Positions 1 through 7,521 are shown, counted from the first letter of the stretch. The stretch is 17,920 nt of DNA from Candidatus Fonsibacter lacus (GCA_010021145.1 RGRP01000009.1:1-17920), one strand, 5' to 3'. Notes: generated by a model not told the origin, from the letters alone. Made by a program: numbers and translations.

Positions 1-1
1 T

Positions 2-442
2 TTTATGAAGAAAAAATTTAATTTATTAATTGGAGACTCAACAGCAGAAAGAATTAAAAAAGAAATAGGTTCTGCAATTCCAACGGGTTCTGAAAAAACT
101 TTTTTAATGAAAGGAAGAGATATTAGAACAGGAACTCCAAAAGAAGTTATACTAACAGAAAAAGATAGTGCTGAGGCTTTAGAGGGAGTAGTGAATCAAA
201 TTGTTAATGCTGTTAAACATGCATTAGAAAATACCCCACCAGAACTGTCCTCAGACTTAGTAGACTCAGGAATGGTACTTGCGGGGGGCGGTGCATATTT
301 AAAAAATCTAGACAAACTTATTAAAAAAGAAACAGGATTACCGGTTACTATCGCAGAAGATGCATTATCATGTGTTGCAATTGGAACTGGCAAAGCTTTA
401 GAGCAAGAAGGAATATTTTCTTCTATGCTAACTTCATATTAA
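2..442 (+). CDS. mreB: Rod shape-determining protein MreB, C-terminal part (5' end outside window)
   Basis: This is the last 146 residues of the actin-like ATPase that organises cell-wall elongation under the inner membrane. The reading frame is open to the window edge, so the gene starts upstream; the ATG at 5 is internal. Visible MreB features are the NLLIGDSTAERIKKEIGSA segment, the KGRDIRTGTPKEV strand region, TPPELSSDLVDSGMVLAGGG (the C-terminal nucleotide-binding glycines) and the closing ETGLPVTIAEDALSCVAIGTG block. No internal break is seen in this part. It ends 19 bases before mreC, the normal mreBCD order. Family assignment is very secure; only the N-terminal half is not visible. 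Confidence 0.96.
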   Translation, partial: FMKKKFNLLIGDSTAERIKKEIGSAIPTGSEKTFLMKGRDIRTGTPKEVILTEKDSAEALEGVVNQIVNAVKHALENTPPELSSDLVDSGMVLAGGGAYLKNLDKLIKKETGLPVTIAEDALSCVAIGTGKALEQEGIFSSMLTSY

Positions 443-461
443 AAAGTTATATTAATCTAAT

Positions 462-1074
462 ATGAGTCAAAATCGGCTTGCAAGAAGCTCAACTCCAGGC
501 GTTTCAGCTTTACAAAAAACAATCAGCAAAAAATTTCTTCTTCCTTCTTATATTATAATTTGTTTTTTATTTTTATTTTCAGAAAAAAGTGATTTTAAAG
601 CTATAAGATTTTTAAAAGCATTAATAAATGATGGGGTTACTTATAGTATTTACATAGTTAATGCTCCAGTCAAACTTATCTCTGACCTCGGCAGTTCAGC
701 AAGACAGTACTTTAATTTTAATATTGTTTTAGAAAACAAAAAACTCAAAGATGAGATTGAACAAAAAAGCTATGGTGATTACTGATCTTAATAGTAGAGT
801 TCCTGTGGTTATTCCATCGAGAGGAGTTAATGCAATTTTAAAAGGGAATGGTCTTGGTGGAGCACAATTACTTTTTCTTCCACAAAATGCTGTTTTTGAA
901 AATAATGATCAGATTTATACCTCAGGTTCAGATGGAGTTATAAAAGAAGGCCTATATGTTGGAAAAATAATCACAGACAATAAAAAAGATATAAAAAAAA
1001 GAAAATATTCAGTTGATCTAGGTTTTAAGGAGCACCAGTTAAATTATGTTTCAGTTTTAAAGGTTAAAAAATAA
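462..1074 (+). pseudogene. mreC: Rod shape-determining protein MreC, internally deleted and frameshifted
   Basis: MreC is a bitopic periplasmic protein that links MreB to the wall synthases. Frame one (462-785) gives an N-terminal cytoplasmic tail, one membrane helix (about residues 27-43) and the start of the coiled coil, ending LENKKLKDEIEQK. The homologous continuation is in the next frame, from about 766 to 1074, beginning KAMVITDLNSRVPVVIP, which matches the conserved MreC segment around TDPNSRVPV. It runs on through QIYTSGSDGVIKEGLYVG to the end. The two frames meet in a run of six A at 763-768. Besides the frame change, the second half of the coiled coil and the first beta-barrel strands are absent: about 204 residues remain against roughly 270-300 in the family. 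As written no functional MreC is made. It may be a real deletion or a consensus error. Confidence 0.85.
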
Positions 1075-1559
1075 TGCAGTCTTTTTTAGAAAAAATAAAG
1101 TTTTATTCAGCTCATATTATTTTTACGCTTATTTGTATTAATGATAGTATTTTTATAAATACTTGGATTGCACCAGGTCCAATTATTAACATTAAATATA
1201 TATTAGTTTTTTATTTTTCTTTTTTTGACAAAGGACGTTTTTCAATTACATTTTTATTTTTTATAGGATTAATTTTTGACTCATTACAAGGTATGCCTTT
1301 TGGTATGACGTCTATTTGCTTTATACTATTAAGTAAATTAGCTTCATATTTAAAACAAAGAAGAACGCAGACAAATTTTCAAAATGAATTTATAGCATTT
1401 GGTCTATCTCTTTTGATTACGCAAATTGCATCAGTAATTATATTAAGTTATTTTTCTCAAACTCCGTTCGAGTATTTATTATTAGCTATTAACATCATCG
1501 TAAGTCTTATTTTTTATCCTGTTATAAGAACTTTGCTTAAAGTATTTTATCATTATTAG
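1074..1559 (+). CDS. mreD: Rod shape-determining protein MreD
   Basis: Probable MreD, the small integral membrane partner of MreC in the elongation complex. The 161-residue product is almost entirely hydrophobic, with about five membrane segments. A central acidic/glycine patch, GLIFDSLQGMPFGMTS, is the typical MreD signature (DxxxGxxxG-like). Length fits the family (about 160-175). The ATG overlaps the last base of the mreC stop (TAATG), which indicates translational coupling and supports the third position of the mreBCD operon. Sequence identity in MreD is always low, so the call rests on position, topology and this motif. Confidence 0.85.
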   Translation: MQSFLEKIKFYSAHIIFTLICINDSIFINTWIAPGPIINIKYILVFYFSFFDKGRFSITFLFFIGLIFDSLQGMPFGMTSICFILLSKLASYLKQRRTQTNFQNEFIAFGLSLLITQIASVIILSYFSQTPFEYLLLAINIIVSLIFYPVIRTLLKVFYHY

Positions 1560-1565
1560 TCTTTA

Positions 1566-2204
1566 ATGATTGATTTAACAAAATTGAAAAAAGATAAGAT
1601 TTTAAATTATCTATATAAAAATTTTAAAAAAATTGATTTTGATAATATTGATCAAGATGTTTTTCTAAAAAAAACAGGAGAAATAAATTTTTTTGATAAA
1701 CGAGAATTATTAATTAAAATTAGCGAATTAATTTTTGAAGATTTAAATCAAAGATTTTTAGTTGAAGTTAGGTTTAAAGTTAATAAGTTCCCTAAAACTA
1801 ATGAAAAAATATCTTTTTTACTTAATAAAAGATTTCAAATAGAAAAAAAATACAAAGATTTAATTCAGAAAATTTTTATTTATTTAATAAAAAATAATAA
1901 CCCAAGCAAAGTTTTAACTTATATATATTCTGTTGCAGATATTATGTGGAGATATGCTAATGACCGTTCCGTAGATTTTAATTATTATACAAAAAGATTA
2001 ATATTATCATCGGTTTATTTAAAAATTTTGATACTGAGTTTTTACAAAGAGCAGTTGTCGCAAAAAGATCTTGATACAGAAATAAAAAGATCATTAGAGC
2101 ACGTTAAATTATTATCTCAATTCAAAATAAAATTAGATTTTCTAAAAAATATTAAAACTTTTTTAAGTTTTTTTTCTGCACAAAAAGCAGGGCGTGGTTT
2201 TTAA
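1566..2204 (+). CDS. COQ9-family protein (ubiquinone biosynthesis accessory)
   Basis: The 212-residue product carries the C-terminal COQ9 signature at about residues 124-150: DIMW, then NDRSVDFNYYTKR, then a VY motif. In alphaproteobacteria and mitochondria this reads roughly D-IW--AGD-S-DFN-YTKR---VY. COQ9 is a lipid-binding TetR-fold protein that presents quinone precursors to the COQ7 hydroxylase. The N-terminal half is lysine-rich and poorly conserved. The C-terminal amphipathic helix expected for membrane binding could be the KNIKTFLSFFSAQK stretch. It starts 6 bases after mreD, so it is probably co-transcribed with the mre genes. It ends head-on against purK with a 4-base overlap and no room for a terminator. 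The AGD in the signature has become AND, a mild deviation. Confidence 0.82.
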   Translation: MIDLTKLKKDKILNYLYKNFKKIDFDNIDQDVFLKKTGEINFFDKRELLIKISELIFEDLNQRFLVEVRFKVNKFPKTNEKISFLLNKRFQIEKKYKDLIQKIFIYLIKNNNPSKVLTYIYSVADIMWRYANDRSVDFNYYTKRLILSSVYLKILILSFYKEQLSQKDLDTEIKRSLEHVKLLSQFKIKLDFLKNIKTFLSFFSAQKAGRGF

Positions 2205-3244
2205 AAGATTTTAGTTAAATGCCCCATTTTTCTTTTATCTTTAATTTCTTTTTTTCCATAATCATAAAAAAATTCATTCTTGATAGTTTCTTTTGATCTG
2301 TATTTTTTAATATCATAACCGAGAATATTATACATAATTGCTTTATGTAATCTTTTAGGTTTTTTTAATTTAAGATTACAAATCGCCCTTATATGATTTT
2401 CAAATTGGCTAACATTATGGGCGTTCATTGTTAGGTGTCCAGAATTGTGAACTCTAGGAGCAATTTCATTTACTAATAATTCATTATTTTTTGTTACGAA
2501 AAATTCAACACACATTGTTCCTATATAATTTAATTTATCAGCAATTTTTTTTGCAATTTTTTTTGCATCATTATTTAGTTTTAAATTAATATTTGCTGGA
2601 ATATGAGATTTATTCAGTATTTGATTTCTGTGAAGATTTTCAAAAGCATCATATGAAACACTTTCTTTTTTGGATCTAGTTGTAACTATTGAAATTTCTT
2701 TTTTAAAATTAATTAATTTTTCTATTATATACTCTTCATTTTTAAAGGAATGTTTTAAAAAATTTTTTTTATTTTTAAAAAATATTTGCCCTTTGCCATC
2801 ATATCCAAGACGTATTGTTTTTACTAATGCAGGAAAAATATTATTGTTTATTTTTTTTTTATTAATTTTTTTTAAATAATAAAATTCAGTTGTTTTGATT
2901 CCTATTGAATTTAAAAAAGTTTTTTCTTTTAATCTATCTTGAAGAATTTTTATTATAGAAGGTTTTGGAGATACATTGATTTTTTTTTCAACATAATCAA
3001 GGGTTTTAAAAGGAATATTTTCAAATTCAAAAGTTGCTAAATTAATATTTTTTATAAAAAAATCTAATTTTTTTTTATTTTCATAACTTGAGATAATAAA
3101 ATCATCACAATAGTAAATAGCAGGTGAATCGACACTGTCAGTAAATACAAAAGTTCTGATATTAAGTTTATTTGCGGCTTGAACTAAAAATTTTCCTAAC
3201 TGACCACCCCCAAATATTCCAAGGGTAAAGGTTTTTTTTCTCAT
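2201..3244 (-). CDS. purK: 5-(carboxyamino)imidazole ribonucleotide synthase PurK
   Basis: ATP-grasp enzyme that makes N5-CAIR from AIR, bicarbonate and ATP in purine synthesis. The start LGIFGGGQLGKFLVQAA is the N-terminal nucleotide-binding fold of PurK. Central ATP-grasp elements include VKTIRLGYDGKGQ and the EEYIIEKLINFKKEISIV lid region. The metal/catalytic end shows GTMCVEFFV and LLVNEIAPRVHNSGH, followed by the conserved QFENHIRAI. At 347 residues it is full length. The ATG overlaps the purE stop by 4 bases (ATGA), the usual purEK pair, here with purE first. Codon use is extremely AT-rich, with long lysine/asparagine tracts, like the neighbours. Confidence 0.96.
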   Translation of the reverse strand: MRKKTFTLGIFGGGQLGKFLVQAANKLNIRTFVFTDSVDSPAIYYCDDFIISSYENKKKLDFFIKNINLATFEFENIPFKTLDYVEKKINVSPKPSIIKILQDRLKEKTFLNSIGIKTTEFYYLKKINKKKINNNIFPALVKTIRLGYDGKGQIFFKNKKNFLKHSFKNEEYIIEKLINFKKEISIVTTRSKKESVSYDAFENLHRNQILNKSHIPANINLKLNNDAKKIAKKIADKLNYIGTMCVEFFVTKNNELLVNEIAPRVHNSGHLTMNAHNVSQFENHIRAICNLKLKKPKRLHKAIMYNILGYDIKKYRSKETIKNEFFYDYGKKEIKDKRKMGHLTKIF

Positions 3245-3741
3245 TTCTTAGGGCTATGCTTTACTGATAGTGTTTGCTTGTTTCTCCATATTCTCAAGTT
3301 GTTTGCAATTTTTTTATTATTAAGACTTAAGATAGAAGCAGCATATAAAGCAGCATTTTTTGCTCCAGTTTCTCCAATAGCAACAGTTCCAACGGGTATT
3401 CCGAATGGCATTTGAACAATTGATAATAGACTGTCCAATCCTTTTAATGATTTTGTTTCCATAGGCACTCCAATAACTGGCAAGTCAGTGATTGCAGCAA
3501 CCATTCCAGGTAAATGAGCAGACCCACCCGCTCCAGCAATAATAACTGAAATATTATTTTTTTTAGCAGATTTTGCAAATTCTACTAATCTCATAGGAGT
3601 TCTATGTGCTGATACAATTTTTATATGGTATTGAATTTTTAATTTTTTAAGAATTTCTGCTGATTTTTTAAGAGTATTCCAATCTGATTTGCTTCCCATG
3701 ATTATAGAAACAATAGATTTATTTTTTGAATTAAAAGACAT
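3241..3741 (-). CDS. purE: 5-(carboxyamino)imidazole ribonucleotide mutase PurE
   Basis: Class I PurE, which converts N5-CAIR to CAIR, the step after PurK. The signature elements are all present: MGSKSDW at residues 15-21 (phosphate binding), SAHRTP at 44-49 with the catalytic histidine, GAGGSAHLPGM at 70-80, and PVIGVPMETKSLKG. Length is 166 residues, as expected. A short lysine-rich C-terminal tail follows the core. It is the upstream member of a coupled purEK pair and lies 23 bases after trcR, so it probably depends on the promoter further upstream near rpmE or on read-through from the whole minus-strand run. Confidence 0.97.
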   Translation of the reverse strand: MSFNSKNKSIVSIIMGSKSDWNTLKKSAEILKKLKIQYHIKIVSAHRTPMRLVEFAKSAKKNNISVIIAGAGGSAHLPGMVAAITDLPVIGVPMETKSLKGLDSLLSIVQMPFGIPVGTVAIGETGAKNAALYAASILSLNNKKIANNLRIWRNKQTLSVKHSPKK

Positions 3742-3764
3742 ATTTAGTTATAAAATAAGTTAAA

Positions 3765-4334
3765 TTACTTATTAGCTTCTAGTTTCAATTTTGCTTTTTT
3801 TTGACTCTCAACTTTTCTATTAGCTTTTTCTACAGCCTTTTGTAGATCGCTTTGAGTACACAAGTTTAAAGCCACTGGATCTTTAGGTGTTATATTTGAA
3901 GTGTTCCAATGTTTTCTACTTTTAACAGATTCCACAGTATTTTTTGTAGTACCTACAAGTTTTGAAATTTGACCCTCGGATAATTGTGGGTAATTTTTAA
4001 TCAACCAAGCAATTGCATCCGGTCTATCCTGTCTCTTGGAAAGTGGAGTATATTTTGGGCCAACAACTGTTTTGATTTCGTAATCTAATACTTTTTTATT
4101 TATAGACAACGATCTGTTAGGATCCTTGCTGCATTCTTCAATTTCTTCTCTTGTTAACTGATTTGCAAGTATTGGATTATAGGCTTTTATTCCAACCGCA
4201 ACATCTCCATCTGCAATCCCTTTAATTTCAAGTTCATGAAGCTGACAGAAATCTGCAATTTGTTTAAAAGTCAGACTTGTATTCTCGAGCAACCATACCG
4301 CCGTTGCTTTTGGCATTAAAGGTTTATCTAGCAT
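3765..4334 (-). CDS. TrcR-family cell-cycle transcriptional regulator (DUF1013)
   Basis: The 189-residue protein matches the alphaproteobacterial DUF1013 family, named TrcR after a cell-cycle regulator. Diagnostic stretches are PLMPKATAVWLLENTSLTF at the N terminus, IKGIADGDVAVGIK at about 37-50, GPKYTPLSKRQDRPDAIAWL at 92-111, LVGTTKNTVESV and HWN in the second half. Two helix-turn-helix-like segments resemble one another: residues 11-43 (AVWLLEN-TFKQIADFCQLH) and 107-142 (AIAWLIKN-LSEGQISKLVGTT). This suggests an internal duplication. The tail is a lysine-rich helix. It begins 6 bases after rpmE, so the two are co-transcribed. DNA binding is inferred from the family; the regulon in this organism cannot be read here. 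Confidence 0.9.
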   Translation of the reverse strand: MLDKPLMPKATAVWLLENTSLTFKQIADFCQLHELEIKGIADGDVAVGIKAYNPILANQLTREEIEECSKDPNRSLSINKKVLDYEIKTVVGPKYTPLSKRQDRPDAIAWLIKNYPQLSEGQISKLVGTTKNTVESVKSRKHWNTSNITPKDPVALNLCTQSDLQKAVEKANRKVESQKKAKLKLEANK

Positions 4335-4340
4335 AAATAT

Positions 4341-4574
4341 TTATTTTTTACTTGTTTTAGTAGTAAGATTTTCAAATTTTTTATTAAATTTGCTTACTCT
4401 TCCTTTGTCTATAATTTTTTGTGAACCACCTGTCCAAGCAGGATGTGATATTGGATCAATATCTAATTTCATAACATCGTTTTCTTTTCCCCAAGTCGAT
4501 AATGTTTCAAACTGACTGCCATCAGTCATTACAACTTTTATCTTGTGTGTTTTTGGGTGTATTTTTTCTTTCAT
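4341..4574 (-). CDS. rpmE: 50S ribosomal protein L31 (zinc-free form)
   Basis: Ribosomal protein bL31, which bridges the large-subunit central protuberance and the small-subunit head. The N-terminal MKEKIHPK and the central SHPAWTGGSQK and KGRVSKFNKKF blocks are the typical markers. No cysteine pair is present, so this is the C-minus type that does not bind zinc, as in many alphaproteobacteria. Its 77 residues are normal for that type. A recognisable promoter lies just upstream at 4592-4619, which suggests that rpmE-trcR-purEK can be transcribed on its own. Confidence 0.96.
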   Translation of the reverse strand: MKEKIHPKTHKIKVVMTDGSQFETLSTWGKENDVMKLDIDPISHPAWTGGSQKIIDKGRVSKFNKKFENLTTKTSKK

Positions 4575-4591
4575 AATTTTAGAAGAAAGTT

Positions 4592-4619
4592 TTTATAACA
4601 AAATTAGATAAATAGACAA
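4592..4619 (-). promoter_or_regulatory. Probable sigma70-type promoter for rpmE-trcR-purEK
   Basis: On the minus strand a TTGTCT (-35-like, 4614-4619) and a TATAAA (-10-like, 4592-4597) are separated by 16 bases. The -10 ends 17 bases before the rpmE ATG, so the leader would be very short. It lies in the 67-base gap between the MFS gene and rpmE, one of the largest gaps in the minus-strand run. AT-rich DNA yields such boxes by chance, hence moderate confidence. Confidence 0.45.
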
Positions 4620-4641
4620 CACTTCTTAGCGAATAAAGTCC

Positions 4642-5532
4642 TTATTTGTTAACTTTTTTAATTAAAGACAAATAAAATATTATTGTTAGAACAAGAATTG
4701 TCGAGTTTACATAAAAAGGCATATCTTTCCCAAAAAATAAAAATAAAATACCAGCAGCCGGTTGACCAATAAATCTTGAAATTGATTGAGCAGAATAAGC
4801 GGCACCCAGAGCAAATCCTTTTTCATTTTTAGAACATTTTTTTGAAACTAAACTATTTAAACAAGGATTTGTTACACCAATTCCGTAACATAAAAAAAAT
4901 ATTGCAACTGGTACCAAATAAATATTAGAAGTTGGAATTAATAAAAAACCAAAAATTAAAAATAAAATGCCGCTTTTTATTAATTGAACTTCATTAAAAA
5001 ATTTTAGTAGTATCCTTAAAATAAATCCTTGAACTATAATCTGACTTAAGCCAGCATAGAGCATAACTATTCCAACTTCTTTTGGTCCCCATTCAAAAGT
5101 TTCTTTTATCCAGATTGCAAATATTCCTTCCATTCCGGAAAATCCAAAATAAACTATGAATATAACTAAAAAGAAAGGTAATAATATTTTTTTTTTCATT
5201 AATTTGAATTGAAAATAAATTTTATTTTTAAATAAACCTGCAATAATTCTTGATAAAAATATCATCAGCAAACTTCCACTAATCGCTAATATTAAATTAG
5301 CTAATATTTCTGCAAAACAATTTAAGATGATGAGTGGTTTTCTGCCAAATCTATCTGATAAACTTCCCCAAAAAGGAGATGTAAAGAATTGAAAAAATGA
5401 AAATGATCCAAAAATTATTGTTATCAAAAGAATATTGCCACCATATTCATGAATTAAAAATGGTAGAGTCGAAATTAAAACTCCGCTAAAAGCAAGAACA
5501 TCAAGAAATAAAAAAATCAGGATTTTTAGCAT
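4642..5532 (-). CDS. Major facilitator superfamily transporter (TetA-like), with an internal deletion
   Basis: The N terminus has helices 1-3 of an MFS drug/H+ antiporter, with motif A between helices 2 and 3 as GSLSDRFGRKPL at residues 56-67 and SRIIAGLF at 94-101. After residue about 101 the sequence jumps straight to KNKIYFQFKLMKKKILLPFF, which is the normal central loop leading into helix 7. The C-terminal six helices follow intact (GMEGIFAIWIKE, LCYGIGVTNPCLNSLVSK, GAAYSAQSISRFIGQPAAG). The product is 296 residues against about 400 for the family, so helices 4-6 and part of the loop (about 100 residues) are missing, with the frame kept. Such a protein is unlikely to transport. Substrate unknown. 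It starts 7 bases after suhB. Confidence 0.82.
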   Translation of the reverse strand: MLKILIFLFLDVLAFSGVLISTLPFLIHEYGGNILLITIIFGSFSFFQFFTSPFWGSLSDRFGRKPLIILNCFAEILANLILAISGSLLMIFLSRIIAGLFKNKIYFQFKLMKKKILLPFFLVIFIVYFGFSGMEGIFAIWIKETFEWGPKEVGIVMLYAGLSQIIVQGFILRILLKFFNEVQLIKSGILFLIFGFLLIPTSNIYLVPVAIFFLCYGIGVTNPCLNSLVSKKCSKNEKGFALGAAYSAQSISRFIGQPAAGILFLFFGKDMPFYVNSTILVLTIIFYLSLIKKVNK

Positions 5533-5539
5533 TTAAAAT

Positions 5540-6322
5540 TTATGCAAGCAAAGCAATGAGATCTTTATCTATTTTTGAATTTGTAGCCAGGAGATTTCTA
5601 TCTTCGATATATTTATTTCCCCCTTTAAAATCAGTTACTGTGCCTCCAGCTTCTTTAACAATTATAATTCCAGCTGCAATATCCCAATAATTTAAGTTTC
5701 TTTCCCATACTCCATCGCATCTTCCACTAGCAAGATATGCAAGATCCAACGCCGAGCTACCAAATTTTCTAGTCGCTGCAACTTTTCTGCTAACAGACTC
5801 ATACTCTTTGAAAAATATTTCTTTATTTTTATAAGAAAGAATAGGCCCCCCTGTTAGAAGAACGCATTCATCAATATTTTTTCTTGATGAAACACGAATT
5901 CTTGAATTATTTAAATATGCTCCTTTACCTTTTTCAGCATAAAACATTTCATTAGTTATAGGATTAAAGATCATACCACATATAATTTCTTTATTTTTTT
6001 CTAGACCTATTGATATTGCAAAATAAGGAACCCCATGTAAAAAATTTGTAGTTCCATCGATTGGATCAATTATCCATCTAAATTCAGTACTTTTTTCAGA
6101 TGAGCCACTTTCTTCAGCTAGAAATGAATAGTCGGGTCGAGCAAGAGAAAGTTCATTTATAATTATTTTTTCAGTTCTTTTGTCTGAATTTGTAACAAAA
6201 TCCCCAGGTCCTTTTTTTGATACTTGTAATTTTTCAATTTCACCAAAATCACGAATAAGTAGTTTAGATGCTTTTTTACAGGCCTTCTCCATAATGTTAA
6301 GATTTGCCGACAGTAGAGGCAT
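5540..6322 (-). CDS. suhB: Inositol-1-monophosphatase family protein (SuhB-like)
   Basis: Mg2+-dependent phosphatase of the FIG superfamily that hydrolyses myo-inositol 1-phosphate or related sugar phosphates; in some bacteria SuhB also acts in rRNA transcription. Metal ligands are visible: E70/E71 in FLAEESG, the DPIDGTTNF motif at residues 86-94 (D86, D89), and D214 in NYWDIAAG. The 260-residue length is typical. Its ATG overlaps the efp stop by one base (TAATG), so the two are translationally coupled. The exact substrate cannot be told from sequence, and bisphosphate-nucleotidase relatives share these motifs, but the GVPYFAISIG and VWERNLNYWDIAAG context favours SuhB/IMPase. Confidence 0.92.
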   Translation of the reverse strand: MPLLSANLNIMEKACKKASKLLIRDFGEIEKLQVSKKGPGDFVTNSDKRTEKIIINELSLARPDYSFLAEESGSSEKSTEFRWIIDPIDGTTNFLHGVPYFAISIGLEKNKEIICGMIFNPITNEMFYAEKGKGAYLNNSRIRVSSRKNIDECVLLTGGPILSYKNKEIFFKEYESVSRKVAATRKFGSSALDLAYLASGRCDGVWERNLNYWDIAAGIIIVKEAGGTVTDFKGGNKYIEDRNLLATNSKIDKDLIALLA

Positions 6323-6885
6323 TAGCTAACTTTTTTTAAATACTCTTGCGTCTCTGTATCAACAATTATTTTATCGCCCTGGCTTATAAATGGAGGAACC
6401 ATTATCTTAACACCGTTTTGAATCGTTGCTGGTTTAAAAGAACCGGAGGCTGTTTGTCCTTTTACGACAGACTCTGTTTCAATAATTTCATATTCTACAG
6501 ATCTAGGCAAAATAACACTTAATGGTTTTTCTTGATAAAATTCAATAGTCACTTCTAAATTTTCTTTTAATAATTTTTCGCATTCTTCAACAATTGTTTT
6601 GTTGATTGAGATTTGTTCAAAATTTTCGCTATCCATAAAAAAGAATTCGTCGTTTGCTGAATATAAAAATTGAAATTTTTTTTCTTCAAGACTTGCCTTT
6701 TCCACTGTTTCATCCGCTCTAAATCTTTCATTTAATTTTGTGCCTTTAGTAATACTTTTAAGCTCTACTTGATTGTGCGACCGAAGGTTTCCACGATTTG
6801 ATGTTTGGTTTTTAAGGCACTTCCAAAGATCATTTTTATATTCAATGATATTACCAACTCTGATGTCTGATCCTAAAATTTTCAT
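6322..6885 (-). CDS. efp: Elongation factor P with a divergent modification loop
   Basis: EF-P binds between the P and E sites of the ribosome and relieves stalling at proline runs. The three-domain architecture is complete at 187 residues: the N-terminal KOW-like domain starts SDIRVGNIIEYKNDLW, and the second and third domains show GTKLNERFRADETVEK, EFFFMDSENFEQI, VKGQTASGSFKPA and KIMVPPFISQGDKIIVDT. The odd feature is the tip loop. Most alphaproteobacterial EF-Ps have KPGKGGAF before the QVELK strand, with the second lysine being modified. Here the equal-length stretch (residues 30-37) is NRGNLRSH and position 33 is Asn. Reading the other two frames does not restore the usual loop, so it is not a double frameshift. 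It lies 21 bases after thiE. Confidence 0.94.
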   Translation of the reverse strand: MKILGSDIRVGNIIEYKNDLWKCLKNQTSNRGNLRSHNQVELKSITKGTKLNERFRADETVEKASLEEKKFQFLYSANDEFFFMDSENFEQISINKTIVEECEKLLKENLEVTIEFYQEKPLSVILPRSVEYEIIETESVVKGQTASGSFKPATIQNGVKIMVPPFISQGDKIIVDTETQEYLKKVS

Positions 6886-6906
6886 ATTTATCCTGAGAAC
6901 GTATAT

Positions 6907-7521
6907 CTATTTTTTAAACATGTTTACAGCAGTTAATGGATCTTTTATGTTACTTTTCCATATACTAGCCGAACAAGCTATATAATTTGCGCCGGCATTT
7001 AATATTTTTTCATAATTTTTTTGATTAATGCCTCCTATAGCAACTATAGGTTTTTTAATATTTTTTTTTGCCCATTTAATTAAACTTAATTTGGCTCTGT
7101 ACTTTACTTTTTTAGTTTTTGTTGGATAAAAAGCACCAAAAGCTATATAACTTGCTTTATTGGCAAAAGCTTTAGATGCAAGTATTTTAGAATTGTGACA
7201 AGTGACACCAATAATTGAGTTTTTTTTTAATATTTTTTTTGCAAAATTAATAGACATGTCTTGCTGACCAAGATGACAGCCATCAGCATTTAATATTTTT
7301 GCAATATAAGGATCATCATTTACAATAAAATTAACTTTATATTTTTTAGTAAGTTTTATAATTTTTTTTCCAAGCAATATAATTTGTTTTCTTTTTTGAT
7401 TCTTAACTCTAAGTTGAAAAAATTTTATAATATTACTTGTAAAAACCAGTTCTAGTTTTTTAAGAAAAATTTTATGATTAGTAATTTTTTCAGGAGAGAT
7501 TAAGTAAAGAAATTTACTCAA
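6907..7521 (-). CDS. thiE: Thiamine-phosphate synthase ThiE
   Basis: Joins hydroxymethylpyrimidine diphosphate with the thiazole phosphate to make thiamine monophosphate. The TIM-barrel marks are present: FFQLRVKN (residues 34-41), FIVNDDPYIA (65-74), ADGCHLGQQDM (79-89), IIGVTCHNS (103-111), GAFYPTKTK (129-137), IVAIGGIN and the C-terminal phosphate loop region YIACSASIW. Length 204 fits. The start is a TTG at 7521, 4 bases after the aldolase stop; no in-frame ATG occurs before residue 89 (inside the conserved core), so the weak start is the only sensible choice. It sits in a glycolysis/efp run rather than a thi operon. Thiamine diphosphate is the cofactor of transketolase encoded upstream, which may or may not explain the placement. 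Confidence 0.92.
   Translation of the reverse strand: MSKFLYLISPEKITNHKIFLKKLELVFTSNIIKFFQLRVKNQKRKQIILLGKKIIKLTKKYKVNFIVNDDPYIAKILNADGCHLGQQDMSINFAKKILKKNSIIGVTCHNSKILASKAFANKASYIAFGAFYPTKTKKVKYRAKLSLIKWAKKNIKKPIVAIGGINQKNYEKILNAGANYIACSASIWKSNIKDPLTAVNMFKK

Noticed and set aside
462..1074. Programmed ribosomal frameshifting at the A6 run in mreC
   Set aside because: A slippery run is present, but a block of conserved residues is missing as well, which frameshifting cannot supply. Kept only as a minor alternative.
4631..4645. Inverted repeat AATAA-AGTCC-TTATT after the MFS gene as a terminator
   Set aside because: All-AT 5 bp stem, too weak for an intrinsic terminator, and it reaches into the end of the MFS coding region.
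4662..4680. Shared string AAAGACAAATAAA here and near 15715
   Set aside because: Thirteen AT-rich bases, one copy inside a coding region; probably chance rather than a dispersed repeat.
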